NCBI GenBank assembly: GCA_051004735.1
Contig: JBPCKA010000108.1
Location: forward strand, 1-23,905
Source: Euzebya sp051004735
Lineage (GTDB): Bacteria > Actinomycetota > Nitriliruptoria > Euzebyales > Euzebyaceae
Length of the DNA stretch: 23,905 bases
Direction: 5' to 3'
Part shown: positions 1 through 6,603 of the stretch, in pieces
Layout of the letters: every line of letters starts with the position of its first letter
Numbering within the stretch: the stretch's first letter is position 1
Translations under genes and position numbers: made by a program
The notes under the pieces: model-generated
The model's input: the letters and a program-made list of their open reading frames with translations, nothing else
Databases searched by the model: none
Told to the model about the DNA's origin: nothing

Positions 1-14
1 GTCCTGTAGACCCG

Positions 15-38
15 GGTCCCGGGCTCCGGCGCGGGACC
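15..38. terminator. GC-rich hairpin before tRNA-Ala
   Basis: GGTCCCG at 15-21 is the exact reverse complement of CGGGACC at 32-38, giving a 7-bp stem with a 10-nt loop. No T-run follows. It may end transcription of an upstream gene lying outside the window, but that is inference. Confidence 0.25.
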
Positions 39-66
39 TGACGAGATCTGGGACGGGGTGTACCCT
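38..66 (+). promoter_or_regulatory. Candidate promoter of tRNA-Ala
   Basis: A CTGACG element at 38-43 and TACCCT at 61-66 are separated by 17 bp. They resemble a -35/-10 pair of a housekeeping sigma factor and would start transcription a few bases before the tRNA at 81. Position and spacing are the only evidence. The tRNA could also be read from an upstream tRNA gene outside the window. Confidence 0.4.
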
Positions 67-80
67 GTCGCCCTCATTTT

Positions 81-153
81 GGGGCCATAGCTCAGTTGGT
101 AGAGCGCTGCCTTTGCAAGGCAGATGTCGCCGGTTCGATTCCGGCTGGCTCCA
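81..153 (+). tRNA. tRNA-Ala (anticodon TGC)
   Basis: This is a complete 73-nt tRNA. The acceptor arm pairs GGGGCCA (81-87) with TGGCTCC (146-152), with one G-T pair. The anticodon stem CTGCC/GGCAG (107-111/119-123) encloses the loop TTTGCAA, with anticodon TGC at 114-116. The T-arm carries GTTCGATTC. The discriminator is A153, and the following CCG shows that CCA is not encoded. In actinobacteria an alanine tRNA commonly lies near gyrA just upstream of crgA, which fits this neighbourhood. Confidence 0.97.
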
Positions 154-183
154 CCGTGGCCAGTCCGTGGCAGGCTGGTGGCG

Positions 184-507
184 ATGAAGCGCGCCGTCCT
201 AGTCGTGGTGATGGTGGCTCTGCTGACGGCATTCCTGGGATTCATCCCGATCGAGTGGGTGCTGGCGCCGATGCTGGGAGTCAGCATCTATGCCGTGGGC
301 GTGGCGTCGCTGGGCTCGTTGAAGCGCGGCGGCTCACACATCCCCGATGGACCCCCCGTCGCGGTGGACCCGGTGGAGGAGAGGGTCACCTACTTCTGCG
401 ACGGCTGCGGGGCTGAGTTGTTGTTGCTGGTGCGTGGCTCGGCCACCTCGCCCCGCCACTGCGGTGAGAAGATGCACGAGCGTACGGAAGTACCTCACCT
501 GGGCTGA
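184..507 (+). CDS. Small membrane protein with C-terminal zinc ribbon
   Basis: The protein is 107 aa and I do not recognise a named family. The first ~45 residues form two hydrophobic segments (about 4-22 and 24-42) starting right after MKR. A soluble tail follows, with CDGCG (Cys72, Cys75) and RHCGEKMH (His92, Cys93, His98), which looks like a small zinc-binding ribbon. The ATG at 184 is preferred because upstream in-frame starts run back into tRNA-Ala and add a non-membrane leader. A GTG at 178 is also possible. It lies 30 bp after the tRNA and converges on crgA. The function is unknown; a membrane-tethered metal-binding role is inference from the cysteines. Confidence 0.75.
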   Translation: MKRAVLVVVMVALLTAFLGFIPIEWVLAPMLGVSIYAVGVASLGSLKRGGSHIPDGPPVAVDPVEERVTYFCDGCGAELLLLVRGSATSPRHCGEKMHERTEVPHLG

Positions 508-515
508 CGCCAAGG

Positions 516-611
516 TTGCCCACAGGTTCATCCACAGTTGTGGAGAAGTATCACCTGGGGGGAGTTCAGACCATGTAATTCATCCACAGCTGTGGACAAG
601 ACTGTGGATGA
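516..611. promoter_or_regulatory. Cluster of six DnaA-box-like 9-mers
   Basis: The 114-bp gap between two convergent genes holds six 9-mers close to the DnaA box. On the plus strand they are TTGCCCACA 516-524, TCATCCACA 528-536 and TCATCCACA 580-588. On the minus strand they are TTCTCCACA 539-547, TTGTCCACA 591-599 and TCATCCACA 603-611. The 591-599 site exactly matches the actinobacterial consensus TTGTCCACA and the others differ at one position. Two 22-bp near-identical units (527-548 and 579-600, 20 of 22 bases equal) lie 52 bp apart, about five helical turns. The sites may titrate DnaA or form part of an origin. Hairpin-forming termination between convergent genes is the competing explanation. 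Confidence 0.6.
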
Positions 612-621
612 GTCCAGCCTG

Positions 622-852
622 TCAGCGCCACTGACTGAGTACCGCCAGCCCTGCCGCCATGAACACAAAGCCGCCGATGATCCAGTAGTTGCCGCCTGGC
701 AGGATCAGCGGGTAGATGTAGTTCAGCAGGATGACGAAGATGCCCAGACCGATCAGCGAAGTGCCCAAGATCGGGACCCACCGCGGACTAGGTGGTGGCT
801 TGGCCTTGGACGGCGGGATGTAGCTGTTGCGTTTCGACTTCGACTTGGGCAC
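622..852 (-). CDS. crgA: Cell division protein CrgA
   Basis: This 76-aa protein matches the CrgA (UPF0233) family in length and layout. A basic, proline-rich N-terminus (MPKSKSKRNSYIPPSKAK) is followed by two transmembrane helices (about 26-47 and 57-73), ending in the characteristic LSQWR. CrgA is an inner-membrane septation protein that binds FtsZ and the division PBPs and helps localise them in mycobacteria and Streptomyces. The start is GTG at 850-852, preceded by a good Shine-Dalgarno sequence, GAGGAAG. The gene sits in its usual place close to the sortase, pabA and pknB group, which supports the call. Confidence 0.95.
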   Translation of the reverse strand: MPKSKSKRNSYIPPSKAKPPPSPRWVPILGTSLIGLGIFVILLNYIYPLILPGGNYWIIGGFVFMAAGLAVLSQWR

Positions 853-1083
853 GTCGCTTCCTCACTGGGGTGGTCTGCGGCTCGCGAGCCTCGGGTTGGG
901 TCGGTCACCAGGCTGGGGCGGAGCCGTCGATGTGGCTCCTGGGAACCGACAGGGTACCGCTCGCGTTGGGGAACCGACGTCGACCCATGACCGGGGTCGG
1001 TCGGACACGCCCAGCCGTAGGCTGTGGGCCGCTATTCTCGGTGGTCGAGTCCCTCCCCATTCATTCAAAGGTTCGCTCACCTC

Positions 1084-1806
1084 ATGCGGTTCGCCCTGCG
1101 ATCTCTTGGCTGGCTGTTCATCAGCGCCGGCGTCCTGGTCGCCCTGTATCTGGTCTATGCCCTGTACGGGACCGGGCTTGCGACCTCGCAGGCCCAGGAC
1201 CGACTGCTGCAGGAGTTCGAGGACCAGATGTCCGACGTCCCCACACCGCACGACCAGCTGGCCTTGAGTCTGGAGGAGTTGCCACCGCTATCAGTCGAGG
1301 AGTCTGAGAACGTGGCGGCCGACCCCCTGCCGATACCCGACGGCTTGGGAACGGGAGATGTGCTGGGCGTGATGGAGTTTTACCGTCCCAGGGATGGCAA
1401 CCCGGTGGTGATCGATGAACTTGTCGCCTTGGTCGAAGGAGTGACCGTGGACGCGCTGAAGCAGGGACCCGGTCGCTATCCCGGCACCTCCTACCCGGGG
1501 CAGATGGGCAACTTCGCCGTGGCCGGGCACCGCACGACCTACGGCGCACCGTTCTGGAACCTGGACCAACTGCGCGAGGGTGATGAGATCCACGTCACCG
1601 ATCGCAACGGCACCCGCTGGATCTATGAGTTCGTGGCCCAACAGATCGTGGCCCCCATCGACACCTCGGTGCTGCGGAGTGACCCGTTGGCGCTGGGCCG
1701 CCCCATGCTGACCCTGACCACCTGCAACCCTCGCTGGTCCCAACGCGAGCGGCTGATCGTCTTCGCCGAGCTCAGCGAGGAACAACTTCCCCTGGTCCAG
1801 ACGTGA
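1084..1806 (+). CDS. Class E sortase
   Basis: The protein is 240 aa. An N-terminal membrane anchor (about 5-28) precedes an acidic linker and a sortase domain (about 90-232). The catalytic residues are visible: His149 in VAGHRTTYGAPF, Cys214 in LTLTTCNP, and Arg223 in QRERLIVFAEL. The TLTTCNP motif and the actinobacterial setting beside crgA fit class E, a housekeeping sortase that anchors proteins to peptidoglycan and prefers LAxTG-type signals. The ATG at 1084 is chosen because the membrane helix begins at once. An upstream in-frame start at 1024 would add 20 residues without any feature. The neighbouring GH18 gene, whose product has a sorting-like tail, is a possible substrate. Confidence 0.93.
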   Translation: MRFALRSLGWLFISAGVLVALYLVYALYGTGLATSQAQDRLLQEFEDQMSDVPTPHDQLALSLEELPPLSVEESENVAADPLPIPDGLGTGDVLGVMEFYRPRDGNPVVIDELVALVEGVTVDALKQGPGRYPGTSYPGQMGNFAVAGHRTTYGAPFWNLDQLREGDEIHVTDRNGTRWIYEFVAQQIVAPIDTSVLRSDPLALGRPMLTLTTCNPRWSQRERLIVFAELSEEQLPLVQT

Positions 1807-1877
1807 ACACTCCGACCAAGATCCTGGTCGGAGTCATCGGGTTTGTACTGCTGGTCGTCAGCGCCGTCTACCTCTGA
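1803..1877 (+). CDS. Possible 24-aa single-helix membrane micro-ORF
   Basis: A GTG at 1803 overlaps the sortase stop as GTGA, a common arrangement for translational coupling. The ORF reads MNTPTKILVGVIGFVLLVVS and ends AVYL. After a short polar head it is one continuous hydrophobic helix of about 18 residues. It overlaps the 3' end of the convergent GH18 gene by 20 bp. The same DNA contains a perfect 10-bp hairpin (1809-1818 with 1825-1834), so the stretch might instead be a transcription-ending structure. No family is recognised. Confidence 0.4.
   Translation: MNTPTKILVGVIGFVLLVVSAVYL
1809..1834. terminator. Perfect 10-bp hairpin after sortase
   Basis: ACTCCGACCA (1809-1818) and TGGTCGGAGT (1825-1834) are exact reverse complements around a 6-nt loop. 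The hairpin begins three bases after the sortase stop and lies between convergent genes, so it could end transcripts from both sides. No clear T-run follows on either strand. Confidence 0.5.
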
Positions 1878-3195
1878 GACCGCCGGCAACCCCGATCATC
1901 GCAGCGGCCAGCACCACTCCGGCGATGCCGATCGGAGTGGTTCGCGAGGAAGTGGAGGAAGCGGGGGTTGGCAGTGCAGCCAAAGCCGGATGCCCGGCCG
2001 GTGGCACCTGCAGAGCAGATGGTTGAGGGGGCATTGGCGGCGGCGCAAGGGCAGGGGGTGTCGGGATGGCAGGGGGTGTCGGGGTCGGCAGAGGAGTCGG
2101 TGCCGGCGGCTGGGCCAGCGTGCTCAACTGGGCGTCCAGTGCCAGCCACACCTCCGGCTGCTCGAAGCCGGCACGCCACGCGGCGATACCGGCCAGACCG
2201 TGCGAGCCGAGCAGCGCGGTTTTGCGTTGCAGGCTGGCGATGTCCTCCAACCACACCCGGTGGGGCCGGCCAGCCTGGTCGGTATAGGTATGCAGGTCCT
2301 GGCCGGCGACGGGGTCAAAGGTCGTGGCCTGGGACCGTTCCGCCACGCGGCGGGCCATCGCGGCCATGCCCATGGTCGCGTCCAGGTCCACACCCTGCGT
2401 GGCGGTGGGATCATCGGCCCAGTCCCGCGAGTAGAACGGCAGACCCAGGATGATCTTGTCGGCCGGGACGGTGCGCAGCAGGAACTCGGTTGATTCGGTG
2501 ACCCACTGCAGCCCGGCGACCGGGCCATCGCGCCGCAGGCTGTTGTGCTGGTCGTAGGCCATCAACATCACATAGTCCGCGGCCCGGGCCAGCCCCTCAC
2601 GGTCAAAGGCCGTGGACCAGTTATCCAGCACCCAGGTGTCGGTCATCGCGGTCACATCGACGCTGATGACCAGATCGGGCAGAGCGGCCTTCAGGTCGGT
2701 GACCAGTTGGGTCAACAGGAACCGGGTGTCATCGTGCAGGTTCTCAAAGTCCACGTTGACACCGTCCACACCGCTGCGCCTGACCTCGGCGACGATGCCC
2801 TGCACCACCTGTTGGCGCAGCGCGGGGTCGCGCAGGACCTGATCGGTCAGATCAGGATCGATGTGGTTTCCAAATAGTGGCCAGACCGCGATCCCTCGAT
2901 CATGGGCATAGGTCACGAGTTCGTCGTCGGTGGCCAACTCCAGCGCACCGGGCTGGTCGGCGTCCAGATACCACCAGGTGGGGGAGATGACGCTGAGGCC
3001 GACCGCCTGATCGATTTGTGCGCGGTAATCGGCTGCCGTTCCGCCGTACAGCCAGGCCAGCGACACGTGACCATCGGGACGCAGGTGGGGCCCAGGCACG
3101 GCAGTTGCGGCCCACGCCGGTGCGCACACGACAGCCACCAGCGCCAGGGTGCACAGGCGAAGAAACCAGATAAAGCTGCGAGGATGGCCCACCAC
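1858..3195 (-). CDS. Secreted GH18-family protein with proline-rich stalk and C-terminal membrane tail
   Basis: The protein is 445 aa from the GTG at 3193-3195; a second GTG follows directly. A signal peptide (about 1-30, ending in APAWA) leads into a glycoside hydrolase 18 barrel (about 38-360). The family signature DxxDxDxE is seen as DGVNVDFE, with the catalytic Glu at about 151. LMAYDQH and GIAAWRAG supply the usual Tyr and Trp. The overall pattern resembles YaaH/spore-cortex-type GH18 proteins acting on N-acetylglucosamine polymers such as peptidoglycan. A Pro/Ala/Thr-rich stalk follows, then a hydrophobic helix (about 421-440) and RGRRR. This is the shape of a sortase signal, although no clear LPxTG or LAxTG is present. 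Longer upstream starts are unlikely because they run through the divergent gene. I see no strong ribosome site. Confidence 0.85.
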   Translation of the reverse strand: MVGHPRSFIWFLRLCTLALVAVVCAPAWAATAVPGPHLRPDGHVSLAWLYGGTAADYRAQIDQAVGLSVISPTWWYLDADQPGALELATDDELVTYAHDRGIAVWPLFGNHIDPDLTDQVLRDPALRQQVVQGIVAEVRRSGVDGVNVDFENLHDDTRFLLTQLVTDLKAALPDLVISVDVTAMTDTWVLDNWSTAFDREGLARAADYVMLMAYDQHNSLRRDGPVAGLQWVTESTEFLLRTVPADKIILGLPFYSRDWADDPTATQGVDLDATMGMAAMARRVAERSQATTFDPVAGQDLHTYTDQAGRPHRVWLEDIASLQRKTALLGSHGLAGIAAWRAGFEQPEVWLALDAQLSTLAQPPAPTPLPTPTPPAIPTPPALAPPPMPPQPSALQVPPAGHPALAALPTPASSTSSRTTPIGIAGVVLAAAMIGVAGGLRGRRR

Positions 3196-3311
3196 TGCGA
3201 CCGTAGCATCGCGGGGGCTGCAACCCCCATTGACGCGGTATGTGGCCCGGCGTGGAACAATGCGCCATCCGTCCACCCCGAATGTCACCGACTCAGGAGA
3301 TGAGGCAGAAG

Positions 3312-5960
3312 GTGTCACAGCAGGAACCCACCGCCGAGCAGCGCGCCCAACGCGCGGACGAGGCCGCCGAAGAGACCCGTCGGCAGGCGGCGCGTCATGC
3401 GGCCCAGCGGCGAGCTGAACAGGCAGCCCGTCGTCGGGATGTCCCCGCCCGGCGCCCTCCGGCGATCGTGGCCAAGGCCGGGTTGGCCTACCGGCCGGGC
3501 TCTGGCATCTCCGTGGATCCAGGGCGGGCAGGTGCGCCACCGGCAGGTGCCAAGCCGGCTGCGGTCAGCCGTCCTTCACCGCCAGATCCCGCGCCCCCGG
3601 TCCTGACCGGTGTCAGCCGCCCCATGCCCCCCGAGCCGGACCTGGTGGCTGCCGATGTAAGCCCGCAATGGATCACGCCACAGCCGGAGGACCGCGTCGC
3701 CGAGCCGCCGGCCCAGCCCCAAGAAATGCCTGAACCACAAGAGGTGGCCCCCGAGCCTGCTCCGTCCGAGGGCCCTGCACCAAGTGGTCCACCGGCGACT
3801 CAAGGGGAACCCGAGGTAACCAGCGCCGAGGGTGAAGCCGAACCGGTCGACCAGTCGGGACGGCCGGGGGCGGTCACCGGGGTCATGACCTCCCTCCCTG
3901 CCCTGCCGGATCCGCCCGAGGTCATCAGACCCGCCGCGGGCACCCAGTCTCCCGCCGCTCATTCCGACGGCTTGACGCTCCCCACCCCTCCCAGGGAACA
4001 GGATGGCGCACCCCGCCCCCCGGTAGTGACCGCAGCGGATGAGGCGCCCTCCAGCCCCGCTGCGGTCTCACTGAGCACCATCGACATCGACCTTGACCTG
4101 GACGTTGCCGAGGAGCCGGACGCCAGCGACGGGCCAGCTGAAGACCAATCCCCAGTCGCCCAGGACGTCGAGGACGCACAAGACGACGAGGAAGTCGCTG
4201 CCGAACCAGACGTGGTCGCCGAACCAGACGTGGTCGCCGAACCAGACGTGGCCCCACCTGCAGCCGGCGAGATTGACTCCACCGTTGACCTGAGCAGTGT
4301 CGTCAGCGAACTCAGAACCACCACGATTCCCGCCGGCGAGCAGCGACCATGGATCCGGGCCTACCCGCCAGGGGTGCCGGAGACCTACCGCTATCCCCTG
4401 GTGCCGGTGACCCGACTGCTGGACGACGCTGCCCAGGACTTCCCCGACACGCCTGCCACGTCGTTCCTGGGCGCTGACGTGACGTATCGTCAGATGGCCC
4501 AGCAGGTCGATGGGCTGACCACCGCCTTGCACAACCTGACGTTGGGCCAGGGCGACCGTGTCGGTGTGATTCTTCCCTGGACGCCACAACTGGTCCTGAC
4601 ACTGCATGCCTGCTGGCGTGGCGGACTTGACCCGGTGGTCCTTGATCCCAACACCCCCGGCGAGGCACTGGCCGATCAGATCAGGGCAGCCGGCCCGGCG
4701 GCTCTGGTGGTGCTTGACACCCTGTATGAGGCGTTGGGTCAGCACCGCGGCCAACTCGACAGCGTGAAACACGTCATCACGACCGGGCTGCTGGACGCCC
4801 TTCCCACCCTGCGTGCGCGCATGCAGACGGTCCGGCTGAAGGTCGCCCCTGTCACGATCCCCACCTCCGAGGGCATCCTGTCCTTCCGCGAATTGCTTGA
4901 GGCCGCTGCCCCGACCGCCAGCCAGACAGAATTCGACGTCGAGACGACCCCAGGCGTGTCGGTGGTGAGGGACGGCAAGGTCACCACCCTCACACATCAC
5001 AACATCCTGGTCGGGGCCTTCCAGACCCGTCTGTGGATCCCCGACATGCAGGCGGGACGTGAGACCATCGCCATTGCCGGACCCCCGACCGATATGTTCA
5101 CCCTTGTTGCCGGCATGACCTTGAGCATGTTGGCCGCCGGGACATTGCTGCTGCCTGAGCCTCGTGGCGGCGGGACGGCCCGGGTCATCGACAGTGACAG
5201 GCCCTCGCTGCTGGTCACCACCGTCGAGGAGGTGCGCAGGATCTTGGCCCCCGCGTCACGCCGTCGTGATCTGTCCTCCATCCGGGTGACCCTGGCCGGC
5301 GGTGCGCCGCTGGACCCCGCGGTGCGCACCACCATGGAGCAACGCACCGAGGGTCGTTTCCGGGGGGCGCTGACCGCGCCGGGCGTGGCCGGGATGGCAG
5401 TCGCCGAGCCGATCTACGCCGATCCTCGATCAAGTGGGGCAGGTCTGCCGGTCACCGACACCGATGTCAGCGTCTTCACCCGTGACGGGGTGCCCGTGGC
5501 TGCCGATGAGGTCGGGGTGATCAAGGTCGCCGGGCCACAGATCGGTGATGACCGCTGGAGCTCTCTGGGGCTGGTCGGATCCCTTGACGATTCCGGCTTC
5601 GTGACCGTCATCGGACCGACGTCTGAGGTGGTCACCCACTCCCAGGGTGTCTCGGTTCCGGGCATCATCGGCGCCGCACTGCGACGCAGTGGACTGGTGG
5701 TGGATTCCTTGGTCCGCACCGAGTTCACCGAGGACCGTGTTGACCTGGTTGTCGAGGCGACCGTCATCGATGACACCGTGACCGAGCAGCGGCTGCAAAC
5801 CGTGTTGGCCGAACGCGCACCGACCCAGAGCCTTCCGGCGATGTGGCTGCTTACCGTCGTCGCACCTCCAGAACCGCCGTTGGTCCTTCCCGAGCCGCCG
5901 CCGCGTCCGCGGGTGAGTGTGGAGACGATCGTGGGCGAGGCTCCCGCGGACTCCACTTGA
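3312..5960 (+). CDS. Disordered N-terminus fused to a degenerate acyl-CoA synthetase-like domain
   Basis: The protein is 882 aa from the GTG at 3312, which has GAGG six bases upstream; ATGs at 3300 and 3282 are alternatives. Residues 1-50 are Ala/Arg/Glu-rich and helical, and about 50-345 are Pro/Glu/Asp-rich and probably disordered, including three VAEPDV units. From about 350 the sequence follows long-chain acyl-CoA synthetases (YPPGVPETYRYPLVPVTRLL, TYRQMA, GDRVGVILPWTPQ). The ATP-binding signature (normally TSGTTGxPKG) is replaced by VSVVRDGKVTTLTHHN, with only the trailing THxN-like part left. The GYGxTE, TGD and GRxKD motifs are likewise unrecognisable. The domain is probably catalytically inactive and may bind or scaffold. 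Its stop overlaps the pabA start (TGATG), so the two are co-expressed. Confidence 0.8.
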   Translation: MSQQEPTAEQRAQRADEAAEETRRQAARHAAQRRAEQAARRRDVPARRPPAIVAKAGLAYRPGSGISVDPGRAGAPPAGAKPAAVSRPSPPDPAPPVLTGVSRPMPPEPDLVAADVSPQWITPQPEDRVAEPPAQPQEMPEPQEVAPEPAPSEGPAPSGPPATQGEPEVTSAEGEAEPVDQSGRPGAVTGVMTSLPALPDPPEVIRPAAGTQSPAAHSDGLTLPTPPREQDGAPRPPVVTAADEAPSSPAAVSLSTIDIDLDLDVAEEPDASDGPAEDQSPVAQDVEDAQDDEEVAAEPDVVAEPDVVAEPDVAPPAAGEIDSTVDLSSVVSELRTTTIPAGEQRPWIRAYPPGVPETYRYPLVPVTRLLDDAAQDFPDTPATSFLGADVTYRQMAQQVDGLTTALHNLTLGQGDRVGVILPWTPQLVLTLHACWRGGLDPVVLDPNTPGEALADQIRAAGPAALVVLDTLYEALGQHRGQLDSVKHVITTGLLDALPTLRARMQTVRLKVAPVTIPTSEGILSFRELLEAAAPTASQTEFDVETTPGVSVVRDGKVTTLTHHNILVGAFQTRLWIPDMQAGRETIAIAGPPTDMFTLVAGMTLSMLAAGTLLLPEPRGGGTARVIDSDRPSLLVTTVEEVRRILAPASRRRDLSSIRVTLAGGAPLDPAVRTTMEQRTEGRFRGALTAPGVAGMAVAEPIYADPRSSGAGLPVTDTDVSVFTRDGVPVAADEVGVIKVAGPQIGDDRWSSLGLVGSLDDSGFVTVIGPTSEVVTHSQGVSVPGIIGAALRRSGLVVDSLVRTEFTEDRVDLVVEATVIDDTVTEQRLQTVLAERAPTQSLPAMWLLTVVAPPEPPLVLPEPPPRPRVSVETIVGEAPADST
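4200..4253 (+). repeat. Three tandem 18-bp units inside the disordered region
   Basis: Three copies of an 18-bp unit (gccgaaccagacgtggtc; the last ends in gcc) at 4200-4217, 4218-4235 and 4236-4253 encode AEPDVV repeats. Near-perfect DNA identity suggests recent slippage in a region under weak sequence constraint. Confidence 0.9.
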
Positions 5961-6580
5961 TGAGGTCCCGGGCGCCACAGACGATTCTGCTGATCGACAA
6001 CTACGACAGCTTCACCTACAACATCGCCCAGGAGTTGGGGGAGTTGGGGGCGCAGGTGGAGGTCATCCGACACGACGCCTTCACGCTGGAGCAGGTGGCA
6101 GACCTTCGTCCCGACGGGATCGTGATCTCGCCAGGACCGGGCGTACCGTCCGACGCCGGACTGTCAAACGACGTCGTGCGTCAGTTCGCCGGCGAGATCC
6201 CACTGCTGGGGGTGTGTCTGGGACACCAGTGCATCGCGGAGGTGTATGGCGCCGCCATTGTCCGCGCGCCGGAACTGGTGCATGGCAAGACCTCACCCAT
6301 CCATCACGACGGAATGGGTGTGTTCGCCGGGCTGCCCATGCCCTTTGAGGCGACCAGGTACCACTCGCTGGTGGCTGATCCCTCAACCATCTCGACTGAG
6401 CTGTTGATCACCGCACGAACCGGACCCGCTGCCCCCTATCCCGATCTGGTGATGGGCCTGCGGCATCGGTCCCTGCCCCTCGAGGGAGTGCAGTTTCACC
6501 CCGAATCCATCCTGACCAAGGTGGGTCTGACCCTGTTCGGCAACTTCCTGGACTCCCTGCCCAGCCCCGTGGGGGCCTGA
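5960..6580 (+). CDS. pabA: Glutamine amidotransferase, anthranilate/aminodeoxychorismate synthase component II
   Basis: The 206-aa class I glutamine amidotransferase supplies ammonia from glutamine to a chorismate-using partner (TrpE or PabB). It opens with ILLIDNYDSFTYNIAQ, typical of TrpG/PabA. The nucleophile Cys86 lies in GVCLGHQ, and His180 and Glu182 lie in GVQFHPESI. The loop HGKTSPIHHDGMGVF and the YHSL segment fit the family. No trpE or pabB is adjacent, as in mycobacteria, where this locus carries a lone trpG/pabA that may serve both tryptophan and folate synthesis. The ATG overlaps the preceding stop by one base, so translation is probably coupled. The choice between trpG and pabA is not settled by sequence. 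Confidence 0.93.
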   Translation: MRSRAPQTILLIDNYDSFTYNIAQELGELGAQVEVIRHDAFTLEQVADLRPDGIVISPGPGVPSDAGLSNDVVRQFAGEIPLLGVCLGHQCIAEVYGAAIVRAPELVHGKTSPIHHDGMGVFAGLPMPFEATRYHSLVADPSTISTELLITARTGPAAPYPDLVMGLRHRSLPLEGVQFHPESILTKVGLTLFGNFLDSLPSPVGA

Positions 6581-6603
6581 CCACGGCCTGACGTCGGCGA
6601 ACC

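Noticed and set aside
862..1251. Open frames on both strands between crgA and the sortase
   Set aside because: They overlap the well-supported sortase gene and show no motif; the 853-1083 gap is better read as a divergent promoter region, although no promoter is clear enough to assign.
3196..3540. N-terminal extension of the GH18 gene
   Set aside because: The signal peptide begins at the GTG codons at 3190-3195; the extension runs antisense through the start of the divergent gene.
4068..5000. 310-aa open frame on the minus strand
   Set aside because: It is antisense to the acyl-CoA synthetase-like gene, with Gln/His/Gly-rich shadow composition and no domain.
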